DNA of 15,146 nt from Nitrospirota bacterium (GCA_023248505.1 JAHFEM010000006.1:1-15146); one strand, 5' to 3'; shown: positions 1 to 9,222, numbered from the stretch's first letter. The notes: generated by a model not told the origin, from the sequence alone. Numbers and translations: made by a program.

Positions 1-1051
1 CGACCGTGAGAAGCCCCTCCGAAATCAGTCGGTCGGCGGTCTTTCGAAGGGAGAGATCTTCATCGAGAAGTTCGAGCGGCACCCCTTCCATCTTTCTTAA
101 CCCGAAGATGATCCGATCTTTTCTCAACGCCCCCGGGCTCACCTTTTCCACATGGTCGATCGGAAGGCGGCCCGACTCAATCGTCTCCAAATAGGTCGGG
201 AGCGAATCGGTGTTCGCCCGATGTTCCCGATCGAGGTAGGAGTGGGCCGAGAGCCCGATGCCGAGGACGTCGCCCCGATCCCAGTAAAGGAGATTGTGAC
301 GGCATTCAGAGCCGGGCCGTGCGAAGTTGGAGATTTCATACTGCCGATAACCGGCGGCCGCCAGGCGCGCTTGCGCGGCTCGATACTCCGCAATCGCCTC
401 TCCCTCCGAGGGGAGCGCGAGAAGCCCGGACTGGGCCTTCTTGTAAAAAAGGGTCCCCTCCTCGATCGAGAGGCCATAGAGGGAGAGATGCTCCGGGGCG
501 AGATCGATCGCCGATTGGAGGGTGGCATCCCAATCGGAGGCAGATGGGTCGGGCAGGGCATAGATCAGATCGATTCCGATATTTGTGAATCCCGCCTCCC
601 GTGCGGCATGGAAGACGGCGCGCGCGGCCTCCGCCGTATGGTGCCGGCCGAGCGCGTCGAGATGCGCATCCGAGAACGATTGCACCCCCATCGAGAGGCG
701 ATTGATCCCCCCCGCGCGAAGGGGTAAAAGGTTGCCCGGGTGGATCGTGGCGGGATGGGCTTCCAGCGTGATCTCCACATCCTCCCCAACGGGAAAGCGC
801 TCGCGGCAGAGGGCGATGAGACCGATGAGGACCTCCGGCGCATAGAGGCTCGGCGTCCCACCCCCCAGGTAGATGCTGGTGATCACCCGTTCCTGCCAGA
901 ATGGTGCGCCGGAATGGATCGTGATTTCCTTCTGAAGGGCATCGGCATAACGCGCAGCGAAACCTTCCCGGTATCCCTGAATATTAAATGCGCAGAAGGA
1001 ACAGCGGGCGAGGCAGAAGGGGAAATCGATATACAGTCCGATCGGTTTCAT
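1..1051 (-). CDS. hemW: HemW-like radical SAM heme chaperone (3' end beyond window)
   Basis: HemW proteins bind heme and a [4Fe-4S] cluster and are thought to deliver heme to respiratory enzymes; they resemble coproporphyrinogen dehydrogenase HemN. About 350 codons are visible, reading from ATG at 1051 leftward to the window edge, and the last visible residues lie in the C-terminal winged-helix part. The N terminus reads MKPIGLYIDFPFCLARCSFC, giving the radical SAM C-x3-C-x2-C cluster motif within the first 20 residues. YLGGGTPSLY and GINRLSMGVQSF follow, and later RHNLLYWDRGDVLGIGLSAH, the HNxxYW signature shared by HemW and HemN. The start overlaps the stop of the upstream transferase as ATGA, so the two are probably translationally coupled. 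A purine-rich GAGGGAGGG just upstream can serve as ribosome binding site. Family call is strong; HemW rather than HemN is inferred from the short N terminus and cluster spacing. Confidence 0.93.
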   Translation of the reverse strand, partial: MKPIGLYIDFPFCLARCSFCAFNIQGYREGFAARYADALQKEITIHSGAPFWQERVITSIYLGGGTPSLYAPEVLIGLIALCRERFPVGEDVEITLEAHPATIHPGNLLPLRAGGINRLSMGVQSFSDAHLDALGRHHTAEAARAVFHAAREAGFTNIGIDLIYALPDPSASDWDATLQSAIDLAPEHLSLYGLSIEEGTLFYKKAQSGLLALPSEGEAIAEYRAAQARLAAAGYRQYEISNFARPGSECRHNLLYWDRGDVLGIGLSAHSYLDREHRANTDSLPTYLETIESGRLPIDHVEKVSPGALRKDRIIFGLRKMEGVPLELLDEDLSLRKTADRLISEGLLTV

Positions 1052-1746
1052 TTCCCTCCCTCATCACGGCCTTCCCAGGAGAGGGAGCGAAGAAAGGCGT
1101 GGGTCTTCTTCGGCAGCGGCGCCCCTTGCCGTTCGTGCAGTTCGAACATTTCTTTGAGGAGGATCAAATCGGCCGGCCGGTCGAGGTCATACCAGAAGGG
1201 GAGCAGGGCGCACTCCAGCTTCTCTGCATTGACCTTTCGCAGGGTCGAGATCAATACCTGATCGCTCCCCCAGCGGACCCCGCTGAAGAGATCGGCCAGC
1301 GGCGGCCGCGCGCCGATCAAATAATAGCCGCCGTCCAGACTGGGCCCCACCACCCGCGGGGAGCGGTCGAGGAGATCAAACGCCTGCCGGATAAAATCGA
1401 CCGGCAGCGTCGGAGCATCGCATCCGATGAGGACCACTTTTTGAAATCCTTGACCAAACCCCCATTCAAAGGCAGTTCTCATCCGGTCCCCCAGGCTCTC
1501 CCCCTCTTGCGCAATCAAAGGAATCGACCGCTCCCGGCTGCACTGGACCAGGAAAGGATGATCCACCGGGGTTGCGGCCAAGGCCCGTCGAACCGGGAGA
1601 GGATCGCTCAGAGAAAGGGTATCGAGGATCAATGCCGCCTGCAGCCGGGCCCGCTCTTCCGGGCTGAGCATCGGCCGAAGGCGGGTCTTGACCGATCCCG
1701 GATCGGGGGCTTTGGCGAAGAGGATTAAAATGGCGTCGTTCTGCAT
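1048..1746 (-). CDS. TIGR04282-type transferase (rSAM/selenodomain-associated transferase 1, DUF2064)
   Basis: This 232-residue protein belongs to the GT-A-like family named rSAM/selenodomain-associated transferase 1. Its substrate is not known; relatives resemble nucleotidyltransferases and glycosyltransferases. Visible signatures are FAKAPDPGSVKTRL at residues 10-23 (nucleotide-binding loop), GCDAPTL at 108-114 (the metal-binding Asp) and GPSLDGGYYLIG at 134-145. I place the start at ATG 1746 rather than at an upstream in-frame codon at 1809, because family members begin just before the FAKxPxPGxxKTRL loop and the extra 21 residues are not hydrophobic or conserved-looking. The gene overlaps hemW by 4 bp and they probably form one transcript. 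The usual partner, a radical SAM protein with a selenodomain, is not in the window. Family call is firm, biochemical role unknown. Confidence 0.88.
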   Translation of the reverse strand: MQNDAILILFAKAPDPGSVKTRLRPMLSPEERARLQAALILDTLSLSDPLPVRRALAATPVDHPFLVQCSRERSIPLIAQEGESLGDRMRTAFEWGFGQGFQKVVLIGCDAPTLPVDFIRQAFDLLDRSPRVVGPSLDGGYYLIGARPPLADLFSGVRWGSDQVLISTLRKVNAEKLECALLPFWYDLDRPADLILLKEMFELHERQGAPLPKKTHAFLRSLSWEGRDEGGK

Positions 1747-1774
1747 CTGAGGTATCTCGGCTTTTCTCGCTTGA

Positions 1775-1803
1775 CGATTAACACGATCGACGGCTGCTGT
1801 CAA
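1775..1803 (-). promoter_or_regulatory. Possible sigma70 promoter for the transferase-hemW pair
   Basis: On the minus strand a perfect TTGACA (1803-1798) is followed after 17 nt by TAATCG (1780-1775), about 28 nt upstream of the transferase ATG. The -35 box is good and the -10 box is poor. It lies in the short divergent gap shared with the penicillin-binding protein gene, where a promoter is expected. Confidence 0.35.
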
Positions 1804-1822
1804 CGGCAAGGACCCTTTTACA

Positions 1823-4153
1823 TTGAATATTCAAGGGGAAAATGATATAACCGTTCAAATGAAGAAGAAGCGAAAAAACCGACGTCTCCGTATTTTCCTG
1901 GCGCTCTCCCTCCTGGTTGTTTTTTTCTCCGCCACCTATATCGGCTACCTTGATTATCAGGTCATCAAGAAATTCGAGGGCCAGCGGTGGAAACTCCCCT
2001 CCAAGATCTACTCCGCCCCGTTTGTCCTCTCGCAAGGGATCGACATCGAGAAGAGCGGACTGATCTCCCGCCTGAAACGGTTGAACTATAATCCGGTGAA
2101 GCGGCCGGTCCGAAAACCGGGAGAATACTATCTCACTGCAACCGGTTTGGAGATCCACCTCCGCGATTTTGCCTACCCCGACCGCCTCCAGCAGGGGATT
2201 CCCGTCAGCCTTTCTTTCTCCTCGGGGAAACAGATCGATCGGATCGTTGACCTCTCGCTGGCGGAAGATCTGGAGCGGCTCCCGATTGAGCCGGAGGTGA
2301 TCGGCGGATTTTACGAAGGGACCTGGGAGGAGCGGAGCTTGATCCGTTTGTCGGAAGCCCCGCCGATTCTCATCGATGCCATTATGGCGATGGAAGATCG
2401 CCGTTTCTATGAGCACGGCGGAATCGATCCGCGCGGAATCCTGCGCGCCGCCTGGGCCAATCTCCGCGCCGGCGGAATCGTCCAGGGGGGAAGCACCCTC
2501 ACGCAGCAGTTGGTGAAGAATTTCTATCTCGACAGCGATCGGACGTTGAACCGAAAGGTCAATGAGGCGATCATGTCGCTCCTCCTCGAACGTCATTACA
2601 CGAAGGAGGAGATCCTGGAAACCTACCTCAATGAAATCTACCTGGGACAAAATGGAATCATGGGGATTTACGGGATCGGACAAGGATCGTGGTTTTACTT
2701 TGGGAAGCCGCCGAACGAGATGACAATGGGCGAATCGGCGCTGCTGGCCGGCATTATCCGCTCTCCGAATACCCTCTCTCCACAGAAAAATCTTAAAAAG
2801 GCGATCCTGCGCCGCAACCTCGTCCTGGAAAGGCTCTTCTCCGAGCAGAAAATTACCCTCCGCCAATATGTTCAGGCCCGCGCCGAAACCGTGTCCGGCC
2901 GCAAGGTCAGAGAGCGGCTGAATGCCGCCCCTTATTTTGTGGATGAGATCCGCCAGCGCCTGGCGGCGGCCTATCCCGGCGATCTCCTCAACTCGGGAGG
3001 GCTTCGGATCTTCACCTCGCTCGATGTCGAGCTGCAGCGGATCGCCGAGGAGAAGCTCCGCGACGGACTCCAGATGTTGGAGCGGCAATATCCTCACCTG
3101 AAGCGGGCCGAACCGGAACGCCAGCTCCAAGGGGCGCTGGTGGCGATCGATCCGCGGAGCGGCGAAATCCGGGCCCTCGTCGGGGGCCGCAGCTACGGCA
3201 CCAGCCAATTTAATCGAGTGGTTCAAGCGCGCCGCCAGCCGGGATCGCTCTTCAAGCCGTTTGTTTATCTCGCCGCCTTCGATCAAGCCGCAAACGGGAA
3301 AGAGCCTTATACGCCGATCAGCCAAATTGAAGACGCCCCGATTACTCTGCAGGCCGGGGGCCGCGACTGGTCGCCGCAAAATTACGATCGGACCTATCTC
3401 GGGCCGGTGACGCTGCGCGCGGCCCTTGAGCGATCGCTCAATGCCGCGACCGTTCGGCTCTCGCAGGAGGTCGGCATCGAGAAGATCATCACCACCGCCC
3501 GTGCGTTGGGGGTGACCAGCCCCTTGAAGGACCTTCCTTCCCTGGCGCTGGGAACCTCGGAGGTCTCCCCGCTGGAGATCGCGGTCGCTTATGCGACGCT
3601 GGCCAATCAGGGATTCAAGCGGGAGCCGCTCTTTGTGCAAGGGGTGATTGATCCGGCCAACCTCCGCCTTGATTCACCCGATTCGGACGAGATCCCGCCG
3701 ACCGAGGTGATCTCGCCGCAGGCGGCCTTTCTGGTCACCCATCTGATGAGGGGGGTGATCGAATCGGGAACCGGTCAGGGGGTCCGAAAGCTCGGCTTCG
3801 ATCGTCCGGCCGCCGGGAAGACCGGAACCACCAGCGATGAACGCGACGCCTGGTTTGCCGGGTATACGCCGGAGCTGGTGACCGTCGTCTGGGTCGGGTT
3901 CGATCAGAACGATCCGGTGGAACTGACGGGAGCGCAGGCGGCGCTGCCGATCTGGACCGGCTTTATGAAGGAAGCGCTCGCCGCGACGCCGCCGACCGAC
4001 TTCACCCCGCCCGCCGGGATCGTCTTCAAGCGGGTGAATGAAAACGGGAACGTCTGCCGGGATGGGAAAGAAGAGGCGTTCATCGAGGGGACCGAGCCGA
4101 CGCAATCATGTGAAGGGGGAGTTTTTAAATGGTTCGAACACCTTTTCTTTTAA
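1823..4153 (+). CDS. mrcB: Bifunctional class A penicillin-binding protein, PBP1b type
   Basis: This 776-residue membrane-anchored enzyme polymerises lipid II glycan strands (family GT51) and cross-links the peptides in the periplasm. After a basic cytoplasmic tail, a membrane segment spans about residues 23-43. Residues 57-142 match the UB2H domain of PBP1b, the docking site for outer-membrane activators such as LpoB in enterobacteria. The glycosyltransferase shows EDRRFYEHGG with catalytic Glu191, GGSTLTQQL at 222-230, and RKVNEAIMSLLLE with Glu248. The transpeptidase shows SLFK (Ser475, Lys478), SLN (538-540) and KTG (666-668), so both active sites look intact. The TTG at 1823 has AAGGA ten bases upstream. 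ATG 1859 is the alternative start but lacks a ribosome binding site; both keep the anchor. The 3' end overlaps the next gene by 25 bp. No LpoB-like activator is visible. Confidence 0.95.
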   Translation: MNIQGENDITVQMKKKRKNRRLRIFLALSLLVVFFSATYIGYLDYQVIKKFEGQRWKLPSKIYSAPFVLSQGIDIEKSGLISRLKRLNYNPVKRPVRKPGEYYLTATGLEIHLRDFAYPDRLQQGIPVSLSFSSGKQIDRIVDLSLAEDLERLPIEPEVIGGFYEGTWEERSLIRLSEAPPILIDAIMAMEDRRFYEHGGIDPRGILRAAWANLRAGGIVQGGSTLTQQLVKNFYLDSDRTLNRKVNEAIMSLLLERHYTKEEILETYLNEIYLGQNGIMGIYGIGQGSWFYFGKPPNEMTMGESALLAGIIRSPNTLSPQKNLKKAILRRNLVLERLFSEQKITLRQYVQARAETVSGRKVRERLNAAPYFVDEIRQRLAAAYPGDLLNSGGLRIFTSLDVELQRIAEEKLRDGLQMLERQYPHLKRAEPERQLQGALVAIDPRSGEIRALVGGRSYGTSQFNRVVQARRQPGSLFKPFVYLAAFDQAANGKEPYTPISQIEDAPITLQAGGRDWSPQNYDRTYLGPVTLRAALERSLNAATVRLSQEVGIEKIITTARALGVTSPLKDLPSLALGTSEVSPLEIAVAYATLANQGFKREPLFVQGVIDPANLRLDSPDSDEIPPTEVISPQAAFLVTHLMRGVIESGTGQGVRKLGFDRPAAGKTGTTSDERDAWFAGYTPELVTVVWVGFDQNDPVELTGAQAALPIWTGFMKEALAATPPTDFTPPAGIVFKRVNENGNVCRDGKEEAFIEGTEPTQSCEGGVFKWFEHLFF

Positions 4154-5271
4154 TCGCCCTTCTGGCGAGCCTGTTCGCCGGCTGCCGGAAAGGGAACCCG
4201 GGGGCTTCCGAGATCGTCATCGGCGTCGCCGGCCCGATGACCGGCGATCAGAGCAAGCTCGGAGGAGACGTCGAGCGGGGCACCCGCTTGGCGGTCGAGG
4301 AGTGGAATGCGCGCGGCGGGATCAACGGAAAGAAGATCCTTCTTTCGGTCGGCGACGATCAGCACGACCCGAAGCAGGCCGTTTCGGTGGCAAACAAGCT
4401 GGTGAACTCCGGTATCGTCGGGGTGGTCGGTCATTTCAATTCGAGCGCCTCGATCCCGGCCTCGGCCGTCTACAACGGCGCCGGCGTCCCCATGATCACC
4501 CCCGCCTCGACCAATCCGCGATTGACCGACCAGGGATTCTGGAACGTCTTCCGCGTCTGCGGCCGGGATGATCAGCAGGGAAAGGTCGCGGCCGATTTGG
4601 TTGGAAAACAGCTCAAGCTAAAACGGGTCGCCATCCTCCACGACAAAACAACTTACGGCCAAGGATTGGCCGAGGAGTTCCGAAAGAGTCTCGCGGCCTA
4701 CCCGGAGGTCACGGTTGTCTCATTCGATGGGATCACGCAGGGAGATAAAGATTTCCGAGGCATTCTCACCTCGCTCAAAGGAAACAAGCCCGAGCTCTTC
4801 TTCTTCGGCGGGGTCTTCCCCGAGGGAGGACAGCTCGCCAAGCAGGCGAAGGAGGTCGGCCTCACCGCCCCGATGCTGAGCGGCGACGGGGTGATCGATC
4901 CGAAATTCATCGAGATCGCGGGAGCGGCGGCCGAAGGAACCTATCTCACCTTCACCGCCGACCCGGAGAAGATGCCCCAGGCAAAAGGTTTTCTGGAGAA
5001 GTACAAGGCCAAATACGGAAACGAGCTGGCCCCCTATGCGATCTATTCCTACGATTCCGCCAACATCCTCCTCACCTCTCTCGCAGAGGCCGAGAAGGAA
5101 GGCAAGCTCAAAGACGGGAAGCGGGTGGCGGAGATCGTGCGGAACGTCAAGTACGACGGCGCCCTCGGCCACATCGAATTCGACGCGAAGGGAGATGTTA
5201 AAAAATCGCCCTACATCGTCTGGATCACCCAAAACGGGAAGTTCGAGGAGTTCTGGAAGCCGAAGGAATAG
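4129..5271 (+). CDS. livK: ABC transporter substrate-binding lipoprotein, branched-chain amino acid (LivK/LivJ) family
   Basis: This 380-residue periplasmic-binding protein of the Leu/Ile/Val family captures substrate for an ABC importer made with LivH/LivM permeases. The N terminus is a lipoprotein signal, with a hydrophobic run and FAGC placing the lipidated cysteine at residue 19; Phe at the -3 position is less usual than Leu. The mature part begins IVIGVAGPMTGDQSKLGGD and continues with AVEEWNARGGINGKK, both typical of the family fold. The start ATG lies inside the end of the penicillin-binding protein gene, with AAGGGGGAG 8 nt upstream. The cognate permeases lie about 1.8 kb downstream, separated by three foreign-looking genes. 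Substrate cannot be told from sequence: leucine, other amino acids, amides or aromatic acids are all used by relatives. Confidence 0.9.
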   Translation: MVRTPFLLIALLASLFAGCRKGNPGASEIVIGVAGPMTGDQSKLGGDVERGTRLAVEEWNARGGINGKKILLSVGDDQHDPKQAVSVANKLVNSGIVGVVGHFNSSASIPASAVYNGAGVPMITPASTNPRLTDQGFWNVFRVCGRDDQQGKVAADLVGKQLKLKRVAILHDKTTYGQGLAEEFRKSLAAYPEVTVVSFDGITQGDKDFRGILTSLKGNKPELFFFGGVFPEGGQLAKQAKEVGLTAPMLSGDGVIDPKFIEIAGAAAEGTYLTFTADPEKMPQAKGFLEKYKAKYGNELAPYAIYSYDSANILLTSLAEAEKEGKLKDGKRVAEIVRNVKYDGALGHIEFDAKGDVKKSPYIVWITQNGKFEEFWKPKE

Positions 5272-5274
5272 GCT

Positions 5275-5607
5275 GTGGTCAACGATACAGGTTTCCGAAA
5301 ATTGATCAATGAAGTTATCGGAAAAATTGTAACGGAGTATCGGCCTGAGAAAATCATCCTCTTCGGCTCCTACGCCCACGGCACTCCGAACCGGGACAGC
5401 GACATCGATCTCTTGATCATCAAGAAGACAACAGAGCGGCCGATTGATCGAAGGGTCGCCGTCTCCAAGATCGTTTCGGACCCAAAGCTCCGGATCCCTA
5501 TCGAATCCATCGTCTTGACTCCCGAAGAAATCAAAACCCGTCAAGAAATCGGGGATCAATTCATTGAAGAAATTTCGACGAGAGGTGAACTCCTTTATGC
5601 CGCGTAA
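5275..5607 (+). CDS. MNT-domain minimal nucleotidyltransferase (MntA-like antitoxin)
   Basis: This is a 110-residue member of the minimal nucleotidyltransferase family. In characterised HEPN/MNT toxin-antitoxin pairs, the MNT protein AMPylates the HEPN ribonuclease and so silences it. The motif GSYAHGTPNRDSDIDLLI (residues 31-48) fits GSX10DXD exactly, with Gly31, Ser32, Asp43 and Asp45, so the catalytic metal site looks intact. The start is GTG, 3 nt after the stop of the binding-protein gene, with AAGGA 7 nt upstream. The 3' end overlaps the ATG of the HEPN gene by 11 nt, the usual arrangement for such pairs. The partner is broken, so this is probably an orphan antitoxin or may act on a HEPN protein encoded elsewhere. 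Confidence 0.88.
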   Translation: MVNDTGFRKLINEVIGKIVTEYRPEKIILFGSYAHGTPNRDSDIDLLIIKKTTERPIDRRVAVSKIVSDPKLRIPIESIVLTPEEIKTRQEIGDQFIEEISTRGELLYAA

Positions 5608-6051
5608 AGAATCTCTCTACCCGAAGGATTGGTTCCGAATCGGAGAGAAAGAGATTCAGCGGGCAGAAAATCTGCTCCGTTTCGAAGATCTGGAGGGAGC
5701 AGGATTCAACATTGAAGCTCCCCGCCGCAAGCAGCGGGGAATCTTCGACCCGATGCGACGCGCGTGCGTGTTCAACAAGCAATTGAAAAATTCCTCAAAG
5801 GTTATCTCCTTTCCAAAGGATGGTCGTTAAGAAGAATTCACCGACTCGATTCACTTCTCAATGATGCGGTTGTATACGGACCTACTTTAGAAATGTTTCG
5901 ACCGGCATGCCTGAAGATGAGTGAGTATTATGTAGAAGAACGTTATCCCTCAACAGTTCATTCTGAACTTCGCCAAGAGGAAATTACTGAATCGCTGGAA
6001 ATCGCGAAAAAGATAATTGAAAAAATTAAATTACTTACCTACGTTGACTGA
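5597..6051 (+). pseudogene. HEPN-domain protein disrupted by a 59-bp palindromic insertion
   Basis: Two frames together give one HEPN domain (PF05168 type). The first, from ATG 5597 (AGAGGTG about 9 nt upstream), reads WFRIGEKEIQRAENLLRF and on to GAGFNI. The second resumes with QQAIEKFLKGYLLSKGW, then RRIHRLDSLL and SEYYVEERYPS, and ends at 6051. Removing bases 5714-5772 joins them in frame as GAGFNI-QQAIEKFLKG, the usual family sequence. The insertion length (59 bp) is not a multiple of three, so the first frame runs on through it and stops at 5830 with a scrambled tail. In MNT/HEPN pairs the HEPN protein is the toxin, an RNase. This copy should be inactive unless a downstream start (GTG 5764) makes a C-terminal fragment. 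HEPN identity is firm; toxin activity of the ancestor is inferred from the pairing. Confidence 0.85.
5714..5772. repeat. Palindromic REP-like or MITE-like element inserted in the HEPN gene
   Basis: The inserted 59 bp begin with a nested inverted repeat. GAAG (5714-5717) pairs with CTTC (5743-5746), and CCCCGC (5720-5725) pairs with GCGGGG (5734-5739) around the loop CGCAAGCA. The remaining 26 bp (5747-5772) are G+C-rich without an obvious ORF. The insertion point has a 2-bp ambiguity (TT on both sides). It is the only copy I see in the window. The sequence is reminiscent of short dispersed palindromes mobilised by REP-associated transposases, but no transposase is present here. Confidence 0.7.
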
Positions 6052-6229
6052 AATACATCAGCTACATACCGCTGAAACACCTTTATCGATGATGAACATG
6101 ACAAAAGAAACATTGACTGGAAAGTGATAGGCAAGCCAGGATGCAAAGGAACTTTACGCAGTACGATATTTTGGAACGGCTTATGGTAAAGAACGGATAT
6201 CGCCTGTCAGACAGGAAAACGTCACCCTG

Positions 6230-7069
6230 ATGGATATCCTTTTCACCCCCACCGGCTTGCGCGGCCTGACGAGCTTCGGCGGCCTGTTCCTCTTCATGGC
6301 GATCGAGAACCTCTTCCCCTTTCGGAAGCGGGTCGATCCGATCCTTCGCCACTACGGTGTCAATCTGTTGATCGCAGGGGGAAATGCGGCGATTCTCGGC
6401 ATCGCCTTCGGCGGGGCGGTCGTCGCCTATGCCCGGCTTCTTGAAACGCGCGGGATCGGGCTGCTCCATCTCTTTCCGGTTTCGCTCGGTTGGAACATCG
6501 TTCTCTCGCTGCTCTTTCTCGACTTCGTGACCTACCTATGGCACATGGCCTACCATCGTGCGCCGCTCCTCTGGCGGCTTCACCGCGTCCACCATACCGA
6601 CCGCGACCTGGATGTCACGTCGGCTTCGCGATTCCACCTGAGCGAGATTGGTTTATCGACTCTCCTCCGGTTGGGGGTGATGACCCTCTGGGGACCGGCG
6701 TGGATCTCGGTGATGATCTTCGAGGGGACTCTGCTCGCAGCGGCGCAATTTCAGCACAGCAATTTTAAAATTCCGGACCCGTTCTAGTCGGCGATCCGTT
6801 GGGTTTTCGTCACCCCCGACATGCATCGGGTCCATCACTCGGATCTTCAGGCGGAGACCCACTCAAACTATTCGACAATTTTTTCGTTTTGGGATCGGTC
6901 GATCGGGACCTATCGGACGGCGCCCCAGGAACGGCTCGTGATTGGGCTGAACGATTATCCCCGTCCGGAAGAGCGCACTTTCTTAAAGCTGATGGCCCTC
7001 CCCTTCGGGCGGCCCTGCAACAAGACCGTGACCGAAAGCGCACCGCCCCTTTCGAGGGAGAGGATTTAA
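6230..7069 (+). pseudogene. Sterol desaturase / fatty acid hydroxylase family gene with an in-frame amber stop
   Basis: Members of this family (PF04116) are integral-membrane di-iron enzymes that hydroxylate or desaturate lipids, with iron held by histidine clusters. The frame from ATG 6230 shows hydrophobic segments, then HMAYH (residues 105-109), HRVHH (118-122) and RFHLSE around His136. A TAG at 6785-6787 (codon 186) interrupts it. The same frame then continues without another stop through SAIRWVFVTPDMHRVHHSD, which contains the essential third histidine box (199-203), to a TAA at 7067-7069. The 185-residue product lacks that box and should not be active. The stop lies between IPDPF and SAIRWV, where relatives read straight through, so a point nonsense mutation or a base-call error is the simplest reading. 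The start has only a weak AGGAAA 11 nt upstream. It sits between livK and livH, and its end is 4 nt before livH. Confidence 0.82.
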
Positions 7070-7073
7070 CGGC

Positions 7074-7976
<903 letters not shown>

Positions 7977-8091
7977 TGGGAGAACCGGCCGGTCCAAGTC
8001 CGGACAAGCAAGGTGTGAGGCATCGAGGAGGGCGCGGCGTTTCCTTCGCCTCCACCGCACCGGCCCCGCATAAAAAAAGAAGGAGACTCGG

Positions 8092-9222
8092 TTGTCACTC
8101 TCCAAGCTGACCCATTCGGCGTTGATCGGACTCTGGCTGGGACTGCTCGCCCTTCCCTTCATGGGCTGGACCGGCGCCGGGAAGTTGGCCGCCACCCTGG
8201 CCGCCGGAGGAATGATCTGGCGCCTGCTGATCCAGTGGAGCGCGACCGAGCGATTTCAGGAGCCGATCGCACGCCTGCATCGGCGGGCGCGGGAGATCGG
8301 CGCTTCGCTGGCGCAGATCAATCGGACGGCGCGCCTCGTTGGAGGAGCGGCCCTCTTCCTGATCCTTCCCCTTTTCCTGAACAATTACTACATCGACATT
8401 CTCAGCCTGGCGGGACTCTATGCGCTTCTGGCCGCGGGGCTGAACATCACCGTCGGTTCCGCCGGCCTCCTCGATCTCGGCTATGCCGCCTTCTACGGGG
8501 TGGGCGCCTATGTCTATGCTCTCCTCTCGACCGGCATCGGCCTCTCTTTCTGGCTCGGTCTTCCGCTCGGCGGGGCGATCGCCGCCGCGTTCGGCGTGAT
8601 CCTGGGGGTGATCACCCTCCGGCTCCGGGGCGACTATTTGGCGATCGTGACACTCGGCTTCGTCCAGATCGCCTATCTGGTTTTCAACAATTGGGACGCC
8701 GTGACGAACGGCCCGAACGGGATCTTAAACATCGGCCGGCCGGTCTTGCTCGGGTTCACCCTTCACCAACCGATCCACTTTTATTATCTCGTCCTTGTTC
8801 TGCTCTTTTTGATCGCGGCGGCCATTGATCGATTGACCCGCTCTCAGATCGGCCGGGCCTGGATCGCCATCCGGGAAGACGAGCTCGCCGCCTCGGCGAT
8901 GGGAATCGACACCACCCAGATGAAGGTCCTTGCCTTCGCATTGGGGGCCGGGATCGCCGGCGTGGCGGGGGTCTTCTTCGCCGCCAAATACACCTTCGTT
9001 TCACCGGAGAGTTTTACCTTTCTCGAATCGGTCCGGGTCCTCTCGATGGTGGTGCTGGGCGGCATGGGAAGCCTCCCCGGCGCGATTCTCGGCGCCCTTC
9101 TCCTGACCGTTCTGCCGGAGCTTCTCCGAGAACTGGCAAGTTATCGAATGCTGATTTTCGGCGCCGCGCTGGTCATCATGATGGTCTTCCGGCCGCAGGG
9201 TCTCCTCGGGAGGCGGCATTGA
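8092..9222 (+). CDS. livM: Branched-chain amino acid ABC transporter permease LivM
   Basis: This is the second permease of the Liv-type importer, 376 residues. It starts at TTG 8092, supported by AGGAG 6 nt upstream. The first 90 residues hold two extra hydrophobic segments and a basic linker, as in longer LivM proteins. The core follows with YALLAAGLNITVGSAGLLDL, then RLRGDYLAIVTLGFVQI and NGPNGI. The coupling-loop region is GRAWIAIREDELAASAMGID, and the C-terminal VVLGGMGSLPGAILGA and FRPQGLLGRRH are typical endings. The stop overlaps the following cyclase remnant by 4 bp. In most operons the ATPase genes livG and livF come next; here they do not, so the transporter must use ATPases encoded elsewhere or be non-functional. 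Confidence 0.95.
   Translation: MSLSKLTHSALIGLWLGLLALPFMGWTGAGKLAATLAAGGMIWRLLIQWSATERFQEPIARLHRRAREIGASLAQINRTARLVGGAALFLILPLFLNNYYIDILSLAGLYALLAAGLNITVGSAGLLDLGYAAFYGVGAYVYALLSTGIGLSFWLGLPLGGAIAAAFGVILGVITLRLRGDYLAIVTLGFVQIAYLVFNNWDAVTNGPNGILNIGRPVLLGFTLHQPIHFYYLVLVLLFLIAAAIDRLTRSQIGRAWIAIREDELAASAMGIDTTQMKVLAFALGAGIAGVAGVFFAAKYTFVSPESFTFLESVRVLSMVVLGGMGSLPGAILGALLLTVLPELLRELASYRMLIFGAALVIMMVFRPQGLLGRRH

Noticed and set aside
1778..3640. 620-codon open frame on the minus strand
   Set aside because: It lies opposite mrcB, whose two active sites are intact. The minus-strand translation is Arg/Gly/Asp-rich and low in recognisable motifs, typical of antisense frames in G+C-rich DNA.
6052..6229. 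Possible gene or RNA in the A+T-richer gap between the HEPN remnant and the desaturase
   Set aside because: I found no open frame with a ribosome binding site, no tRNA-like fold and no clear terminator; it may be eroded coding DNA but nothing supports a specific call.
6785..6787. Pyrrolysine or general TAG recoding to explain the desaturase stop
   Set aside because: livK ends in TAG at the expected length, and nothing in the window points to a pyrrolysine system. A point mutation or base-call error is simpler.
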